In this document: positions 6,254 to 14,180 of the stretch, piece by piece
Layout of the letters: each line of letters begins with the position of its first letter
Numbering within the stretch: the first letter of the stretch is position 1
DNA from: Oscillospiraceae bacterium
GTDB taxonomy: Bacteria; Bacillota; Clostridia; Oscillospirales; Oscillospiraceae
Reading direction: 5' to 3'
DNA: 44,218 bases
Assembly: GCA_017429835.1 (NCBI GenBank)
Contig: JAFROD010000021.1
Span: 1-44,218, forward strand
The notes under the pieces: generated by a model
What the model was told of the DNA's origin: nothing
Seen by the model: only the letters and a program-made list of their open reading frames with translations
Databases searched by the model: none
Position numbers and translations under genes: made by a program

Positions 6254-7828
6254 CTATATCACCGTTCCTGCACCGATATCCGTCCACGCGCCGTGGAGGA
6301 TCGCGGGTTTGCCGCCGACGAGGACGGTATCCAAGCCCTCGCTTTCCTGCCGCGGGTCGAGGTAGGTCGCGCGCTCGTGCAGCAGTTCCGGCTTGAAGAT
6401 GTTGATATCCGCGTCCATGCCGACGTGCAGGAGCCCCTTGCTCCGTATCCGCATCGCCTCGGCGGGCAGCGCGGTGATCTTCCGCACCGCCGTCGGCAGG
6501 TCGAGCACCTTCTTTTCAAGGCAGAACCGCTCGAAAATGCGCACATAGGAGCCGTAGACGCGTGGGTGCGGCATGCCGGAGGTGGGGTAGGTCGAGTCGG
6601 AAATGACGCTGGAATACGCGTCGCGCAGGATCGTGCAGACGTCGTCCTCGCACGCCATGCGGTCGATCATCGTCACGGCGCAGCGTTCGTCCGCGAGGAG
6701 CTGACACAGGCAGTCCACCGGCTCCAGCTTGAGCAGCTCCGCCGCCTGTGCGACGGTCTTGCCGATCAAAGGCTGATACTGTGGCAGATTGAGCGCGGAG
6801 AGCATGATGTTGTCCCAACCGACCATCTGAGCGATGTTGTCAAAGTCGCGCCGGTGCGCGATCGCCTCGCGGAGCCGGTCGCGCTCGGTCTTGTCGCGCA
6901 GGCGCGCGCAGATCGCGTCCACGCCGCCCTTGAGGAAGTCCGGCGGCAGCAGGTGCAGCAATTGCGTCGAGCCCGCGTCGTAGAGATAGACGTCGCAGGA
7001 GACGTCCACGCCCTCGCCGCGCGCCCGCTCCATCAGCTCCAGCGCACGAGGGATCTTAACGTGCCAATTCCGTTTACCCATCGCTTTCAGATGGCTGATG
7101 TGCATGGGGCAGCGCAGCGCCTTGGCGACGGCGATCATCTCCGCCACGCTGTCGCAGACCCCGTCGCCCTCCTGCCGCATGTGGACGGTGATCGGAACGT
7201 CGCCGCCGCTTAACGGCTGCAGCGCGCGGATGAGTCCGTCCGTCGAATAGAAGCACTCCGGCGCGTAGCCGAGTCCGAGGGAAATGCCGTATGCGCCGTC
7301 CGCGATGCCGCGCTCGAGCTGCCGGTGCAGAGGGGTTAGATCGGCAGGCTCCGCCTCGCTGTAGCCGAAGAGGTCGGCGCGGACGGTACCCGCGCCGAGC
7401 ATCATGCCGACGTTCAGCGGCAGCTTCACTTTGCGCAGGGCTGCAAGATACGCGCCGAGAGATTCCGTGGGGATATGGGGGTCGAGCTTGCCCGTGATCG
7501 GCTCGAGATAGTGCAGCAATTCTTCTCTGTGCCGGTCGCCGAACGGCACGAGGGACACGCCGCACGCGCCGTTCAGGATCGTCGTCAGACCCTGCCGCAG
7601 CTCCGCCCTGCCGAAGTTAGGACGGAAGACCTCCGCGTCGCCGTGGCGGTGGATGTCGATGAAGCCGGGCGTGACGCAGAAGCCGTCTGCGTCGATGATT
7701 TCCGCAGCTTCGCCCAAATTGTGACCGATCGCGGCGATTTTTCCGTCCTTTAGCGCGACGTCGGCGCAATAGGGCGCCGCGCCGCTGCCGTCGACGATCG
7801 TGCCGCCGCGAATCAGCGTATCAAACAT
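6254..7828 (-). CDS. D-aminoacylase / N-acyl-D-amino-acid deacylase-like amidohydrolase
   Basis: 524 residues, cytosolic, of the metal-dependent amidohydrolase (TIM-barrel) superfamily, D-aminoacylase branch, which removes acyl groups from N-acyl-D-amino acids. Visible features are the strand-1 metal pair in FIDIHRHGD (His60, His62), Cys89 in NGACGVSLVP, where D-aminoacylases have a metal-binding Cys, HMRQEGDG and HISHLKAMGKRNWH with further ligand His residues, and ISDSTYPTSG with the late Asp. The final part (HVGMDADINIF...) is the usual small beta-sandwich. The frame is open to 7837, but AGGAGGAAGTG points to the ATG at 7828. It is a single-gene unit with its own promoter. Exact substrate not certain. 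Confidence 0.85.
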   Translation of the reverse strand: MFDTLIRGGTIVDGSGAAPYCADVALKDGKIAAIGHNLGEAAEIIDADGFCVTPGFIDIHRHGDAEVFRPNFGRAELRQGLTTILNGACGVSLVPFGDRHREELLHYLEPITGKLDPHIPTESLGAYLAALRKVKLPLNVGMMLGAGTVRADLFGYSEAEPADLTPLHRQLERGIADGAYGISLGLGYAPECFYSTDGLIRALQPLSGGDVPITVHMRQEGDGVCDSVAEMIAVAKALRCPMHISHLKAMGKRNWHVKIPRALELMERARGEGVDVSCDVYLYDAGSTQLLHLLPPDFLKGGVDAICARLRDKTERDRLREAIAHRRDFDNIAQMVGWDNIMLSALNLPQYQPLIGKTVAQAAELLKLEPVDCLCQLLADERCAVTMIDRMACEDDVCTILRDAYSSVISDSTYPTSGMPHPRVYGSYVRIFERFCLEKKVLDLPTAVRKITALPAEAMRIRSKGLLHVGMDADINIFKPELLHERATYLDPRQESEGLDTVLVGGKPAILHGAWTDIGAGTVI

Positions 7829-7848
7829 AAGTATCACTTCCTCCTGCT

Positions 7849-7876
7849 ATCATACCACCCTCCGCCGGAAAATCAA
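7849..7876 (-). promoter_or_regulatory. Promoter of the amidohydrolase gene
   Basis: On the minus strand: TTGATT (7871-7876), a 16-bp spacer, then TATGAT (7849-7854), just upstream of the RBS and ATG at 7828. Confidence 0.5.
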
Positions 7877-7898
7877 GGTCGCTTTTGCACGATAGCGG

Positions 7899-7927
7899 TT
7901 GATTTTTGCGAATCGGTCGGGTATAAT
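7899..7927 (+). promoter_or_regulatory. Promoter of the DUF1858 gene
   Basis: TTGATT (7899-7904), a 17-bp spacer and TATAAT (7922-7927), 31 bases before the ATG at 7959. It is divergent from the amidohydrolase promoter. Confidence 0.65.
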
Positions 7928-7958
7928 ATAGCCGATCATGTCACAGGAGGTAATACAC

Positions 7959-8177
7959 ATGGCAACGAAAATCGAAAAAACCACCATCATCGGCGACGTG
8001 CTGGACATCGCGCCGGAGACCGCTCCGCTGTTCATGGCGATCGGTATGCACTGCCTGGGCTGCCCTGCGTCCCGCGGCGAGACCGTCGAGGAAGCCTGCA
8101 TGGTGCACGGCGTAGACGCCGATGCGTTCTTGGCGCAGGTCAATCGCTTCATCGAAGCGAACGAAGCGAACAAGTGA
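7959..8177 (+). CDS. DUF1858 domain protein
   Basis: 72 residues with the DUF1858 pattern: an N-terminal helix-strand (TTIIGDVLDIAPETAPLFMAIGMHCLGCPASRGETVEEACMVHGVD) and the paired cysteines of HCLGCP. Such proteins occur alone or fused to redox and hybrid-cluster-type proteins and may bind a metal or cluster or act in thiol chemistry. The precise role is not established. CAGGAGGT precedes the ATG at 7959; the frame is open to 7938, but the earlier ATG lacks an RBS. It is followed at once by a strong terminator. Confidence 0.8.
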   Translation: MATKIEKTTIIGDVLDIAPETAPLFMAIGMHCLGCPASRGETVEEACMVHGVDADAFLAQVNRFIEANEANK

Positions 8178-8179
8178 GG

Positions 8180-8205
8180 AAAGGGAGGCGCATGCCTCCC
8201 TTTTT
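8180..8205 (+). terminator. Terminator after the DUF1858 gene
   Basis: A perfect 7-bp GC stem, GGGAGGC-gcat-GCCTCCC (8183-8200), flanked by AAA and TTTTT. It lies right where a long trmK start would fall, and this argues for the shorter trmK start at 8213. Confidence 0.8.
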
Positions 8206-8212
8206 GCGAGAT

Positions 8213-8929
8213 ATGAAGTTACCGATTTCTAAACGATTGCTCTGCTGCGCCGAGGCGGTGCCGCAGGGCGCGAAGGTGGCGGACGTCGGCTGCGACCACG
8301 GCTATCTCGGCATTTATCTTGTGCAGAGCGGGCGGGCGTCCTTCGTCCACGCGAGCGACCTGCGCGAAATGCCGATCCAAAAGGCCCTGCAGAACGCCCT
8401 CCGCTTCGGCACGGCGGACAAAATGCGCTTTTCCCGCGCCGACGGACTCGACGCGGTGGAGCCGAATTCCGTGGACACGGTCGTCTGCGCCGGCATGGGC
8501 GGCGATCTGATCGCGCAGATCTTAGAAGCCGCGCCGTGGGTGCGGGATAACTGCACGCTGATCCTGCAGCCGCAGTCGTCCGGCAACGACCTGCGCCGCT
8601 ATCTGGGCGAGCGCGGCTACACTATTCTGAAAGAACGGCTCGTGCAGGACGGCGGCTTTCTCTACGCCGTGATGACGGCGCGCTTCGGCGGCGGAACGCC
8701 GCTCTCGCCGGGCAGACAGTACGCCTCGGACGCACTGCTGTCCTCCGGCGATCCGCTGCTCGCGCCGTATCTTTCACGCATCGAGCGCAGCCTGCAGGAG
8801 ACGGTCGCGGGGATATCCAAAGGCGTGACCGACGAGGACAGAAAAAAGCTCGCCTACTACGGCGCGGCTTATGAGGAAATCGCGGCGATCCTCCGCGAGA
8901 TCAACGAAAGGGGACAGGACGATGCCTGA
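8213..8929 (+). CDS. trmK: tRNA (adenine22-N1)-methyltransferase TrmK
   Basis: 238 residues of the TrmK family, which methylates N1 of A22 in bacterial tRNAs with SAM. Motif I is VADVGCDHG (22-30), with further family motifs AGMGGDLI (93-100) and LILQP (116-120). A C-terminal helical extension follows, as in the family. I chose the ATG at 8213 because MKLPISKRLL matches the usual TrmK start and because the earlier ATG at 8192 lies in the loop of a terminator hairpin. No good RBS precedes 8213, so the start is not settled. It overlaps the Nif3-like gene by 8 bases, the same neighbour pair as yqfN-yqfO in Bacillus. Confidence 0.85.
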   Translation: MKLPISKRLLCCAEAVPQGAKVADVGCDHGYLGIYLVQSGRASFVHASDLREMPIQKALQNALRFGTADKMRFSRADGLDAVEPNSVDTVVCAGMGGDLIAQILEAAPWVRDNCTLILQPQSSGNDLRRYLGERGYTILKERLVQDGGFLYAVMTARFGGGTPLSPGRQYASDALLSSGDPLLAPYLSRIERSLQETVAGISKGVTDEDRKKLAYYGAAYEEIAAILREINERGQDDA

Positions 8930-9701
8930 CGTAAACGATATTCTGAATTCTTTATTCTCCGTCGCGCCGGAGCGGTATAAGATGGACTGGGACAACGTCG
9001 GTCTGATGTGCGGTCACTCCGACCGTGCGGTCACGAAGCTCCTCGTCGCGCTGGACGCGACGCTGGAGGTCGCGGAGGAGGCGAAAGCGCTCGGCTGCGA
9101 GCTCGTCGTGACGCACCACCCGCTGATCTACGGCGGAACGAACACGGTCTCGGACGCGACGCTCACGGGCAAGCGCCTGCTTGCCTATCTGGAGAACGGG
9201 CTTGCCGTGATCTCCATGCACACGAATCTGGATTGCGCGCCCGGGGGCGTCAACGACGTTCTGGCGGAGCGGCTTGGGCTTACGGATATCCGGATCATGC
9301 CGAACTATGACGACGCGCCCTATCTGATCCGCTACGGCGAGGTCAGGGAACAGACGCTCGCGGACTTCGTGCCGTTCGTCAAGCAGCGCCTCGCCTGCGA
9401 GGGCGTGCGTTATGCAGACGGCGGGAAGCCGGTGCGCCGCGTCGCCGTCGGCGGCGGCTCGTGCGGCGAATTCTGCACGCAGGTCAGGGAAAAGCTCGGC
9501 TGCGATACCTTCGTCACGGCGGACGTGAAGTATCACCAGTTCGCAGACGCGCGCGAAATGGGACTGAATCTGATCGATGCGGGACACTTTGAAACGGAGA
9601 ATCCCGTCTGCGCTTATCTCGTTTCCAAGCTCCGCGCGGCGTTCCCGGAGATCGCGGTCATTCCGTCCGCCGTCCACGCCGACTGCACAAAATTTGCGTA
9701 A
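8922..9701 (+). CDS. Nif3-like dinuclear metal centre protein (DUF34 / YqfO family)
   Basis: 259 residues of the conserved Nif3/DUF34 family, which forms a hexameric ring with a two-metal site. The reaction is not settled; databases often name it GTP cyclohydrolase 1 type 2. Visible motifs are DWDNVGLMCG (22-31), THHPLIYGG (64-72) with the His pair, MHTNLDCAPGGVN with another ligand segment, and DAGHFETEN near the C-terminus with a His and Glu. It is the short form, lacking the central PII-like insert of the longer Bacillus protein. The start is at GGGGACAGGACG-ATG, overlapping trmK. Confidence 0.9.
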   Translation: MPDVNDILNSLFSVAPERYKMDWDNVGLMCGHSDRAVTKLLVALDATLEVAEEAKALGCELVVTHHPLIYGGTNTVSDATLTGKRLLAYLENGLAVISMHTNLDCAPGGVNDVLAERLGLTDIRIMPNYDDAPYLIRYGEVREQTLADFVPFVKQRLACEGVRYADGGKPVRRVAVGGGSCGEFCTQVREKLGCDTFVTADVKYHQFADAREMGLNLIDAGHFETENPVCAYLVSKLRAAFPEIAVIPSAVHADCTKFA

Positions 9702-9706
9702 AACGG

Positions 9707-9735
9707 TTGTTTTTCGGCGCGCTGTGTGCTAAAAT
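9707..9735 (+). promoter_or_regulatory. yebC promoter
   Basis: TTGTTT (9707-9712), a 17-bp spacer and TAAAAT (9730-9735), 37 bases upstream of the yebC ATG. Confidence 0.55.
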
Positions 9736-9771
9736 ATACTCTGCAATTCAAAACAGAAGGGAAGAACTACC

Positions 9772-10509
9772 ATGTCGGGTCATTCCAAGTGGCATAATAT
9801 TCAGAAAACCAAGGGCGCGCAGGACGCGAAGCGCGCTGCGGCGTTCACGAAGATCGCAAAGGAGATGTACGTAGCGGTCAAGGAGGGCGGCGGCTCGACC
9901 GATCCCAACTATAACTCCCGTCTGGCGACGGTCATCACCAAGGCAAAGGCCGCCAACATGCCGAACGACAACATCAAGCGCGTGCTGGAGAAGGCGGCAT
10001 CCGCCGGCAGCGGCGACGCCTATGAATCCATCACCTACGAAGGCTACGGCCCGAGCGGTATCGCCGTGATCGTCGAGACCATGACCGACAGCCGTAACCG
10101 TACCGCCGGCAACGTCCGCCACCACTTTGACAAGTACGGCGGCAAGATGGGCGCGGCGGGCTGCGTGAGCTGGAACTTCAGCAAAAAGGGTGTGCTCGTC
10201 ATCGACAACGAGGACGGCGACTACGAAGAAGACGACGTCATGATGGACGCGATGGACTGCGGCGCGGACGATTTCGAAGCCGAAGGCGACTGCTTCACGA
10301 TCTACACCGACCCCGACGATTTCAACGCCGTCGCGGACGCAATGGGCAAGAAGGGCTATACCTTCGTCTCCGCGCAGATCGAAATGGTCCCCGGCGAGTA
10401 CAAGAAGCTCGAAAACGAGGACGACATCGCCAATATGGAGAAGATGCTGGACATCTTCGACGATGACGACGACGTGCAGAACGTCTGGCATAACTGGGAC
10501 AGAGACTGA
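9772..10509 (+). CDS. yebC: YebC/PmpR-family translation and transcription regulator
   Basis: 245 residues, full length for the family. It starts with the family signature MSGHSKWHNIQKTKGAQDAKRA and continues through the acidic C-terminal domain (DDVMMDAMDCGADDF, EDDIANMEKMLDIF). YebC proteins bind DNA or ribosomes. Some members relieve ribosome stalling at proline runs, while others were described as quorum-sensing regulators. It is monocistronic with its own promoter and a strong terminator. Confidence 0.95.
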   Translation: MSGHSKWHNIQKTKGAQDAKRAAAFTKIAKEMYVAVKEGGGSTDPNYNSRLATVITKAKAANMPNDNIKRVLEKAASAGSGDAYESITYEGYGPSGIAVIVETMTDSRNRTAGNVRHHFDKYGGKMGAAGCVSWNFSKKGVLVIDNEDGDYEEDDVMMDAMDCGADDFEAEGDCFTIYTDPDDFNAVADAMGKKGYTFVSAQIEMVPGEYKKLENEDDIANMEKMLDIFDDDDDVQNVWHNWDRD

Positions 10510-10525
10510 GCATATAATGATGGAT

Positions 10526-10564
10526 AAAAACGGTGCGCTCCGTTCGGAGCGCACCGTTTGTGTT
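10526..10564 (+). terminator. yebC terminator
   Basis: A 15-bp perfect stem (AAACGGTGCGCTCCG, two-base centre, CGGAGCGCACCGTTT), followed by a T-rich tail. Confidence 0.85.
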
Positions 10565-10580
10565 ATTTGTCGTCCACCGT

Positions 10581-10713
10581 GTCATTGCGAGCCGCCGCAG
10601 GCGGCGTGGCGATCTGTCCGTAACGACATCGGACATTTCGCCGGGATACGGCGTGCGTGCCATGCCTGCGACGCACGGATTGCCGCGCTTGACTTCGTAA
10701 AGATCGCAATGAC
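10581..10713. repeat. 133-bp MITE-like unit with GTCATTGCGA terminal inverted repeats
   Basis: The ends are GTCATTGCGA (10581-10590) and TCGCAATGAC (10704-10713), with the same downstream GCGGTC as the short copy at 6173-6209. The inside has no open frame I support. It resembles the widespread non-coding palindromic interspersed repeats. Confidence 0.6.
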
Positions 10714-10736
10714 GCGGTCGGGAGGATTGCGCATAT

Positions 10737-10777
10737 AACGGGAGCGACGCGCGTATTGAACGCGCGTCGCTCCCGTT
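10737..10777. terminator. Strong hairpin after ygiQ
   Basis: An 18-bp perfect stem, AACGGGAGCGACGCGCGT and its complement, with a 5-base loop, right after the ygiQ stop on the minus strand. T content is modest on both sides, so it may stabilise RNA ends as well as terminate. Confidence 0.6.
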
Positions 10778-10778
10778 A

Positions 10779-12791
10779 TTATTTCTTCTTCCGTTTTTTC
10801 AGATACCGCTCGGCAGCGGCGAGCTGGGCGGCAGTTGGGGCTTTGGCTGCCGGTTTTGCGGCAGTCTGCTTTTTTGCTGCCGATTTTGCAGACGGTTTTG
10901 CTGCGTGCGTTCGTGTCGGATGCTCTTTTTTATTCTTCGGCGCGGGCGTATTTTTGCTCTGCGCGGCGGGCTTCGACGTTTTTTCAGACTTCCCGGCAAG
11001 ACTTTCGCCTTTGCGCGGACGGATCAGGCAGGTCTCGCCGTAGCCGATCAGATCGGTGCGCCCCGCCTTCTCGAGCGCCTCATGCACCAGCGCATAGTTT
11101 TTCGGATCGCGGTACTGGATCAGCGCGCGCTGCATGGCCTTTTCGTGCGGGTCGGTCGGCACGTAGACCGGCTCCATCGTGCGCGGGTCGAGCCCCGTAT
11201 AGTACATGACGGTGGAGAGTGTGGATGGCGTGGGGTAGAAGTCCTGCACCTGCTCAGGCATATAGCCGAGGTCGCGGACGTACTCCGCCAGCGCCACCGC
11301 CTCCTTGAGCGTCGAGCCGGGGTGCGAGCTCATCAGATACGGCACGAGATACTGCTTCAGGCCGAGCTTTTCGTTCAGCCTTTCATACTTGTGACAGAAG
11401 CTCTGATAAATCGCGTGGCGCGGCTTGCCCATGTACTTCAAGACCTGATCGGAGACGTGCTCCGGCGCGACCTTGAGCTGACCGGAGACGTGGTGCTCGA
11501 CCAATTCCCGCAGGAAGGTCGGGTCGGCGTCCGCGAGCAGATAGTCGAAGCGGATACCGCTGCGGATGAAGACCTTTTTCACGCGCGGAAGGCTGCGCAA
11601 GGCGCGCAAGAGATTTACATAATCTGTGTGATCCGCCCGCAGGTTTTTGCACGGCGAGGGGAACAGACATTGCTTTGTCGGACAGACGCCGTGGGTGAGC
11701 TGCTTGTCGCAGGCGGGGTGGCGGAAATTGGCGGTCGGGCCGCCGACGTCGTGGATATAGCCTTTGAAGTCCGGGTGCTTCGTCATTTTCTGCGCTTCTG
11801 CGAGGATGGATTCGTGGCTTCGCGTCTGCACGATGCGCCCCTGGTGGAAGGTCAGCGCACAGAACGAGCAGCCGCCGAAGCAGCCACGGTTGGAGACCAG
11901 ACTGAACTGCACCTCCTTGATCGCGGGCACGCCGTCCTGGTAGGACGGGTGGCAGGCGTTCTGATAGGGCAGCGCGTAGACCGCGTCCATCTCCTCGGTG
12001 GTCAGCGGTTTCTGCGGCGGGTTTTGCACGACGAACTCTCTGCCGTAGGGCTCGATCAGCCGCTTGGCGGTAAAGGGGTCGGTGTTGATATACTGCTTGT
12101 AAAAGCTCTCTGCATAGCGGCGCTTGTTTTCGCGCAGTTCGTCGTAGGACGGCAGAACGATCGCTCCGTCGGTATCGGGCGCGGTCGTGCGGTAGACCGT
12201 CCCGTCAATAAAGGTCAGATCGCGGACGGACAGCCCGCTGTCGAGCGCGTCGGCGATCTCCACGATGCTCTTTTCGCCCATGCCGTAGGAGATCAGATCC
12301 GCCTGCGCGTCGAGCAGGATCGAACGCTTGAGCTTGTCCGACCAATAGTCGTAGTGCGCAAGGCGGCGCAGGCTCGCCTCAATGCCGCCGAGGATGATCG
12401 GGATATGCAGATGCGTCTGCCGGATCAGATTGGAATAGACGACGGCGGCGTAGTCCGGGCGCTTGCCGGTCACGCCGCCGGGCGTGTAGGCGTCCGACTT
12501 GCGGCGGCGCTTGCCGACGGAATAGTGGTTCACCATCGAATCCATATTGCCGCCGGAGACGAGATAAGCAAGCCGCGGCGTGCCGAAGATGTTGACGGAA
12601 TCCCGGTCTTTCCAGTCCGGCTGCGCGCAGATCGCGACCTTGTAGCCCGCGTGCTCGAGGACGCGGCTGATGATCGCGTGACCGAAGGAGGGATGATCGA
12701 CGTAGGCGTCGCCGATGACGTAGACGAAATCGGGCCGTTCCCAGCCGAGCGCGTCCATCTCGTTCCGGTCGATCGGAAGAAAGCCGCCCAT
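10779..12791 (-). CDS. ygiQ: YgiQ-family radical SAM protein
   Basis: 670 residues, like the conserved YgiQ/UPF0313 proteins. The N-terminal part (GWERPDFVYVIGDAYVDHPSFGHAI) is B12-binding-like. The radical SAM cluster motif CxxxCxxC is Cys304, Cys308 and Cys311 (NRGCFGGCSFCAL), and the family C-terminal region follows (VAPEHVSD, PEQVQDFYPTPSTLSTVMYYTGLDP). The last 70 or so residues are a Lys/Ala/Pro-rich low-complexity tail, common in GC-rich clostridia and probably disordered. The function of the family is unknown. It is the last gene of a minus-strand operon. Its ATG overlaps the dut stop (TAATG). Confidence 0.92.
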   Translation of the reverse strand: MGGFLPIDRNEMDALGWERPDFVYVIGDAYVDHPSFGHAIISRVLEHAGYKVAICAQPDWKDRDSVNIFGTPRLAYLVSGGNMDSMVNHYSVGKRRRKSDAYTPGGVTGKRPDYAAVVYSNLIRQTHLHIPIILGGIEASLRRLAHYDYWSDKLKRSILLDAQADLISYGMGEKSIVEIADALDSGLSVRDLTFIDGTVYRTTAPDTDGAIVLPSYDELRENKRRYAESFYKQYINTDPFTAKRLIEPYGREFVVQNPPQKPLTTEEMDAVYALPYQNACHPSYQDGVPAIKEVQFSLVSNRGCFGGCSFCALTFHQGRIVQTRSHESILAEAQKMTKHPDFKGYIHDVGGPTANFRHPACDKQLTHGVCPTKQCLFPSPCKNLRADHTDYVNLLRALRSLPRVKKVFIRSGIRFDYLLADADPTFLRELVEHHVSGQLKVAPEHVSDQVLKYMGKPRHAIYQSFCHKYERLNEKLGLKQYLVPYLMSSHPGSTLKEAVALAEYVRDLGYMPEQVQDFYPTPSTLSTVMYYTGLDPRTMEPVYVPTDPHEKAMQRALIQYRDPKNYALVHEALEKAGRTDLIGYGETCLIRPRKGESLAGKSEKTSKPAAQSKNTPAPKNKKEHPTRTHAAKPSAKSAAKKQTAAKPAAKAPTAAQLAAAERYLKKRKKK

Positions 12792-13231
12792 TATTTCGTT
12801 CCCGTGGAGCCGAAGCCGCCCTCGCCGCGCACGGTGTCGGACAGCTCCTCCGCTTCGACGAACCGCGCGGTCAAATACGGCGTCAGGATCATCTGCGCGA
12901 TGCGCTCGCCGTCCTCGACCGTCTGCGGGACGGCGCCGTGATTGTGCAGCGGGACGAAGAATTCCCCGCGGTAGTCCGAGTCGATCACGCCGACCTTATT
13001 GGCTGGCGCGAGATCACGCTTGGTCGCAAGACCGCTGCGGGCAAACACCAGACCGGCGTAGCCCTCCGGGATCTCTACGCTGATGCCGAGTGAGAGCAGC
13101 TTCGTTTCGCCCGGCGCGATCGTCACCGGCGCATCCAGGCAGGCGAACAGATCGGCTCCTGCGGAAAAGGCGGTGCCGTAGACCGGAAGCCGCGCGTTGT
13201 CTCTCAGTTTTTTTACTTTAACTTCTTGCAT
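12791..13231 (-). CDS. dut: dUTP diphosphatase (dUTPase)
   Basis: 146 residues, a trimeric-type dUTPase that hydrolyses dUTP to dUMP and pyrophosphate, keeping uracil out of DNA and feeding dTMP synthesis. The conserved motifs are all present: AGADLFA (24-30), ARSGLA (64-69), KVGVIDSDYRG (79-89) with the catalytic Asp, ERIAQM (109-114) and RGEGGFGSTG (135-144) in the mobile C-terminal arm. AGGAGGAAAAA precedes the ATG. It overlaps the upstream hydrolase by 14 bases and ygiQ by 1. Confidence 0.95.
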   Translation of the reverse strand: MQEVKVKKLRDNARLPVYGTAFSAGADLFACLDAPVTIAPGETKLLSLGISVEIPEGYAGLVFARSGLATKRDLAPANKVGVIDSDYRGEFFVPLHNHGAVPQTVEDGERIAQMILTPYLTARFVEAEELSDTVRGEGGFGSTGTK

Positions 13232-14180
13232 TTTTTCCTCCTATGGTGCGGTCGAGCAGGCTGGCGATGGCTTCGGTGTAGCGTTCCGGCGCGACGGGGA
13301 AGCTCTGCCCGTGCTTTGCGCCGGGGACGAGAAGCAGCGTCTTGTCCGCGCTTGCGCAAGCTTCATAATTGCGCTTGCTCATTTCACAGGGAACGAGGGA
13401 GTCCGCCTCACCGTGGGCAAAGAGAACGGGAAGCGTCATCGTTTTCATCGCGTCCAGCGTCGAGTATTCGTTCAGACGGAAGCCGGCGAGGCAGCGCGCC
13501 CACAGCCCGACTGCCGAAACGTAAAGCCGGGGCGGTAAGTGCATGCTGCGCGAGACGGCGGAGAAAATCTCTTTGGGACCGGTAAAGCCGCAGTCGGCAA
13601 ACACGGCGCGGACGTCGCCCTCAAACGGCTCGCCGCACGCCATCAGCACGGTGCTCGCGCCCATGGAGACGCCGGCGAGCAGCATGGGAATGCCGTCCCC
13701 GAAACGCTCGGCGTGCCATTTGACCCACGTATGCACGTCCCGGCGCTCGCGGATGCCGAAGGTCATGTATTTTCCCGCGGACTTGCCCTGCGCGCGCTCG
13801 TGAACGAGCAGAAGATTCAATCCGAGCGAATGGTAATACTTCAGAGAATAGCCGAAATCAGCGACCGGACCGCCGCGCCAGCCGTGGAACAGCAGCAGCG
13901 TGCCGCGCGCGTTTTCGCACGGCAGATATGTCGCCGCCAGCTTCAGACCGTCGTAAGAGGTCACGGAAATACGCTCCGTTTCCTGCGCGTTCAGCCAGTC
14001 GCGGGCAGCAAGGATCTCGCTTTGATAGTTTCGATAGAAGGGGGAGCTGAGAGCTTTCTCAAACTGCTGTTCCGTCTTGTCGTTGCGGCCACACGCGACC
14101 CGAAACAAGAAGAACGACGCGATTAGGAAGAGCAGCAAAAGCGCGCCGAAGACGATCAGAATGACATAGATTGCGTTCAT
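13218..14180 (-). CDS. Membrane-anchored alpha/beta hydrolase
   Basis: 320 residues. One N-terminal transmembrane segment (about 3-27) is followed by an alpha/beta hydrolase domain of the DUF/BAAT-like serine hydrolase group. HG of the oxyanion region is at 99-100 (LLFHGWRGG). The nucleophile elbow GVSMGAS has Ser172, the likely acid is Asp260 in HGEADSLVP and the His is His290 in AKHGQS. Substrate unknown. The frame is open to 14384, but homology and the ATGA overlap with the PAP2 gene fix the start at 14180. It is the second gene of the operon. Confidence 0.85.
   Translation of the reverse strand: MNAIYVILIVFGALLLLFLIASFFLFRVACGRNDKTEQQFEKALSSPFYRNYQSEILAARDWLNAQETERISVTSYDGLKLAATYLPCENARGTLLLFHGWRGGPVADFGYSLKYYHSLGLNLLLVHERAQGKSAGKYMTFGIRERRDVHTWVKWHAERFGDGIPMLLAGVSMGASTVLMACGEPFEGDVRAVFADCGFTGPKEIFSAVSRSMHLPPRLYVSAVGLWARCLAGFRLNEYSTLDAMKTMTLPVLFAHGEADSLVPCEMSKRNYEACASADKTLLLVPGAKHGQSFPVAPERYTEAIASLLDRTIGGKNARS

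Noticed and set aside
10905..12941. 678-codon frame antisense to ygiQ
   Set aside because: The ygiQ frame has the radical SAM motif and family length; the antisense frame has no recognisable domain.
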